Origin: Thiohalobacter sp.
GTDB lineage: Bacteria > Pseudomonadota > Gammaproteobacteria > Thiohalobacterales > Thiohalobacteraceae
Length of the DNA stretch: 7,621 nucleotides
Reading direction: 5' to 3'
NCBI GenBank assembly: GCA_027030825.1
Contig: JALVEM010000444.1
Coordinates: 1 to 7,621, forward strand
Of this stretch, positions 6,030-7,621 are shown one piece after another (positions within the stretch are counted from its first letter, which is position 1; the number at the start of each line of letters is the position of its first letter). A program made the position numbers and the translations under genes. The notes under the pieces are model-generated. The model was not told the DNA's origin and did not search any database. It worked only from the letters and a program-made list of their open reading frames with translations.

Positions 6030-6404
6030 ATGAGCCGCTATCAGATCGATGTCGAGGTCGAGACCGACTACATCGAGGAACAGTCGAACCCGGAACTGAA
6101 CCGGTACGTGTTCGCCTACACCATCACCATCACCAACCGGGGCGAGGTCCCGGCCAAGCTGCTGTCGCGCCACTGGATCATCACCGACAGCAACGGCAAG
6201 GTCGAGGAGGTGCGCGGCATGGGGGTGGTCGGCGAGCAGCCGCACCTGGAACCGGGCGAGGCCTTCCGCTACACCAGCGGCACCATTCTCGAGACCGCGG
6301 TGGGCAGCATGCGCGGCACCTATCAGATGATCGCCGACGACGGCGTGGAATTCGACGCCGAGATTCCGGCCTTCACCCTCTCCATTCCGCGGGTCCTGCA
6401 CTGA
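6030..6404 (+). CDS. apaG: ApaG-domain protein
   Basis: ApaG is a small cytoplasmic protein with an immunoglobulin-like beta fold. It is historically linked to Co2+ resistance and Mg2+ efflux in enteric bacteria, but its biochemical role remains unsettled. The 124-residue product matches E. coli ApaG (125 residues) through YIEEQSNPELNRYVFAYTI (14-32) and the glycine-rich GMGVVGEQP (63-71), followed by PGEAFRYTSG and RGTYQM. I chose the ATG at 6030, whose distance to YIEEQS fits the family; a GTG at 6021 would add three residues. Neither has a strong ribosome site. About 100 bases separate it from glk. There I see no terminator and no clear promoter, so read-through from pgl-glk is possible. 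It is followed four bases later by apaH. Confidence 0.93.
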   Translation: MSRYQIDVEVETDYIEEQSNPELNRYVFAYTITITNRGEVPAKLLSRHWIITDSNGKVEEVRGMGVVGEQPHLEPGEAFRYTSGTILETAVGSMRGTYQMIADDGVEFDAEIPAFTLSIPRVLH

Positions 6405-6408
6405 CGCG

Positions 6409-7245
6409 ATGGCCGTCCACGCCATCGGCGACGTCCAGGGCTGCTTCGACGAGCTGCAGCGCCTGCTGGAGCGGATTCGCTTCGACCCGGCGACGGACCG
6501 GCTCTGGTTTGCCGGGGATCTGGTCAACCGCGGCCCGAAGTCGCTGGAGACGCTCCGCTTCGTGCGCTCCCTCGGCGAGGCCGCGGTCACGGTGCTCGGC
6601 AACCACGACCTGCATCTGCTCGCCGGCGCCCACGACCCGGGCCGCATCAAGCGGCGCGACACCCTGCATGCCATCCTCGATGCCCCGGATGCGGGCGAAC
6701 TGATCGACTGGCTGCGCACCCGACCTTTTCTCCACCATGATGCGCAACTCGGCCTCACGCTGATCCATGCCGGCCTGCCGCCGCAGTGGGATCTCGAAAC
6801 CGCGCAGTCCTGCGCGCGCGAGATCGAACAGATCTTTTCCGGTCCGGACTGGGGCGCATTCACAGAGGTGATGTACGGCAACCGGCCGGAGCGCTGGGAC
6901 CCCTCGCTCGCCGGCGAGGACCGTCTGCGCTTCATCACCAACTGCTTCACCCGGCTGCGCTACTGTACGGCCGATGGCCGGCTGGGGCTGGAATTCAAGG
7001 GCGCGCCCGGCTCACAGCCCCCGGACTACCTGCCCTGGTTTCAGGTGCCTGGCCGCAAGAGCCGCAATCTCGAGATCCTGTTCGGGCACTGGTCCACCCT
7101 GGGCGAGGTCGACGATTTCGGCGTGCACTCGCTCGATACCGGCTGCCTCTGGGGTGGCCGCCTCACCGCCCTGCGCATCGATTCCCGGCCGCTGTCGCGC
7201 GTCACCATCGACTGCCCCGGCGCGCGTCGGCCGGGGGAGGATTGA
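6409..7245 (+). CDS. apaH: Symmetrical bis(5'-nucleosyl)-tetraphosphatase (Ap4A hydrolase)
   Basis: It hydrolyses diadenosine tetraphosphate symmetrically to two ADP, limiting Ap4A and thereby Np4-capped RNA; E. coli ApaH also removes such caps. It belongs to the PPP metallophosphatase family. The metal-binding signature is complete: GDVQG (7-11), GDLVNRGP (36-43), GNHD (64-67), LIHAG with His120, and FGHW (225-228). The family-typical LDTGCLWGG follows at 242-250. The 278 residues agree with E. coli (280). The ATG lies four bases after the apaG stop without an obvious ribosome site, suggesting translational coupling. In enteric bacteria the pair follows surA-pdxA-ksgA; here it follows glk. 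No terminator is evident downstream, where degenerate repeats begin. Confidence 0.97.
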   Translation: MAVHAIGDVQGCFDELQRLLERIRFDPATDRLWFAGDLVNRGPKSLETLRFVRSLGEAAVTVLGNHDLHLLAGAHDPGRIKRRDTLHAILDAPDAGELIDWLRTRPFLHHDAQLGLTLIHAGLPPQWDLETAQSCAREIEQIFSGPDWGAFTEVMYGNRPERWDPSLAGEDRLRFITNCFTRLRYCTADGRLGLEFKGAPGSQPPDYLPWFQVPGRKSRNLEILFGHWSTLGEVDDFGVHSLDTGCLWGGRLTALRIDSRPLSRVTIDCPGARRPGED

Positions 7246-7482
7246 AGCCGCGAAGCTGGAAGCTGAAAGGAGCGGCGGCATTCTCGGTCGCGGCCTCCAG
7301 CGGCTCGCCCTCCGGGTACCCAGCGCATCGTGGACCCGCCGGCGCGCTCGGGAACTCGCCCTGCGGGCTCAAACACCCCTCGCTTGTATCGCCGTCGCGC
7401 CCGCGATGCTCGGCTTCGCCGAGTCGGCCATGCCCGAGAATGCCGCAGCTCAAACCGGGGTCAAGGAAATCTCTTTCCCGTC
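7246..7482. other. Gene-free region after apaH, probably decayed repeat DNA
   Basis: No reading frame here has a ribosome site or family motifs. It opens with AAGCTGGAAGCTGAAAG, a degenerate AAGCTGRA tandem. The stretch at about 7260-7380 looks, on the minus strand, like remnants of a repeat I believe is dispersed in several proteobacterial genomes; this is recollection, not a search result. A small perfect hairpin, CTCGGC-TTC-GCCGAG, lies at 7409-7423. The motif GCTCAAAC occurs at about 7367 and 7448. I find no U-tract terminator for apaH. Confidence 0.5.
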
Positions 7483-7512
7483 ATTCCGGGCGAGCGAAGC
7501 GAGACCCGGAAT
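7483..7512 (+). repeat. Palindromic intergenic repeat (right pair, member 1)
   Basis: ATTCCGGG (7483-7490) and CCCGGAAT (7505-7512) are exact reverse complements around the 14-base core cgagcgaagcgaga. It is preceded by GTC, giving GTCATTCCGGG, and followed by CCAG. The core differs at one base from the opposite-strand copy at 165-194. Confidence 0.85.
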
Positions 7513-7560
7513 CCAGAAACCACACTGACCCCGGCCGCCGTGGCCCGTCCCTTTTCCTGG

Positions 7561-7594
7561 ATCCCGGATAGCCCGCTACGCGGGCTTCCGGGAT
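7561..7594 (-). repeat. Palindromic intergenic repeat (right pair, member 2)
   Basis: Outer arms ATCCCGGA (7561-7568) and TCCGGGAT (7587-7594) enclose an inner stem AGCCCGC (7570-7576) and GCGGGCT (7580-7586) with loop TAC. Only the T at 7569 is unpaired, giving a 15-bp stem. The outer arms match the other elements in the window while the inner stem differs. CCTGGAT on its left mirrors the ATCCAG after the element at 7483-7512, so the two face each other. Confidence 0.85.
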
Positions 7595-7621
7595 GACTGT
7601 GGGGGGGCTACGCGGGCTTCC
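7576..7621 (+). repeat. Tandem reiteration of the element's 3' half at the window edge
   Basis: The 14-mer ctacgcgggcttcc occurs at 7576-7589 and again at 7608-7621, 32 bases apart. The second copy lacks the left arm and runs off the window. This repeats the arrangement at the left end, where half-elements are also tandem. Confidence 0.75.

Noticed and set aside
3695..6950. Long minus-strand frames (515 and 729 codons) opposite pgl, glk, apaG and apaH
   Set aside because: They are antisense to four genes with complete catalytic motifs. They are arginine-, serine- and alanine-rich low-information translations, as expected from codon bias.
7202..7453. 83-codon minus-strand frame beyond apaH
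   Set aside because: It overlaps the apaH 3' end and lies in degenerate repeat-like DNA without a ribosome site.

Overview
The window is a high-GC (roughly two-thirds G+C by eye) chromosomal segment of housekeeping metabolism. Gene content and protein style point to a gammaproteobacterium: Escherichia-type glucokinase, an adjacent apaG-apaH pair, and a PpsA-type phosphoenolpyruvate synthase. A purple-sulfur or Ectothiorhodospira-like lineage is a guess. Nothing shows a defence system, prophage, transposase, CRISPR array or RNA gene.

Layout, left to right. Bases 1-400 hold no gene. They contain palindromic and tandem intergenic repeats and two families of degenerate short repeats downstream of ppsA. 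Bases 401-2803 (minus strand) are ppsA, with a plausible promoter and an FNR/Anr-type palindrome upstream. Bases 2952-4056 carry three small minus-strand genes of unknown function: a 53-residue one-helix membrane protein, a 143-residue membrane-anchored or exported protein, and a 69-residue soluble protein. A clear intrinsic terminator (3195-3220) separates the first from the other two. The 69-residue gene has an FNR/Anr-type box and a TATATT -10 element just upstream. Bases 4175-7245 (plus strand) are a tight series: pgl (6-phosphogluconolactonase), glk (glucokinase), apaG and apaH (Ap4A hydrolase). Bases 7246-7621 are again gene-free and contain the same palindromic repeat family as the left end.

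How the genes fit together. Glk makes glucose-6-phosphate. Pgl hydrolyses the lactone formed from glucose-6-phosphate by Zwf, feeding the pentose phosphate or Entner-Doudoroff route; zwf and edd are not in this window. PpsA recharges pyruvate to PEP for gluconeogenesis. ApaH clears Ap4A. The two FNR-type boxes suggest, by inference only, that ppsA and the small 69-residue gene respond to low oxygen.

I found no convincing new system. The best leads are the FNR-box transcription unit of two unknown small proteins, and a mirrored composite repeat that appears at both ends with the same 48-base spacing.
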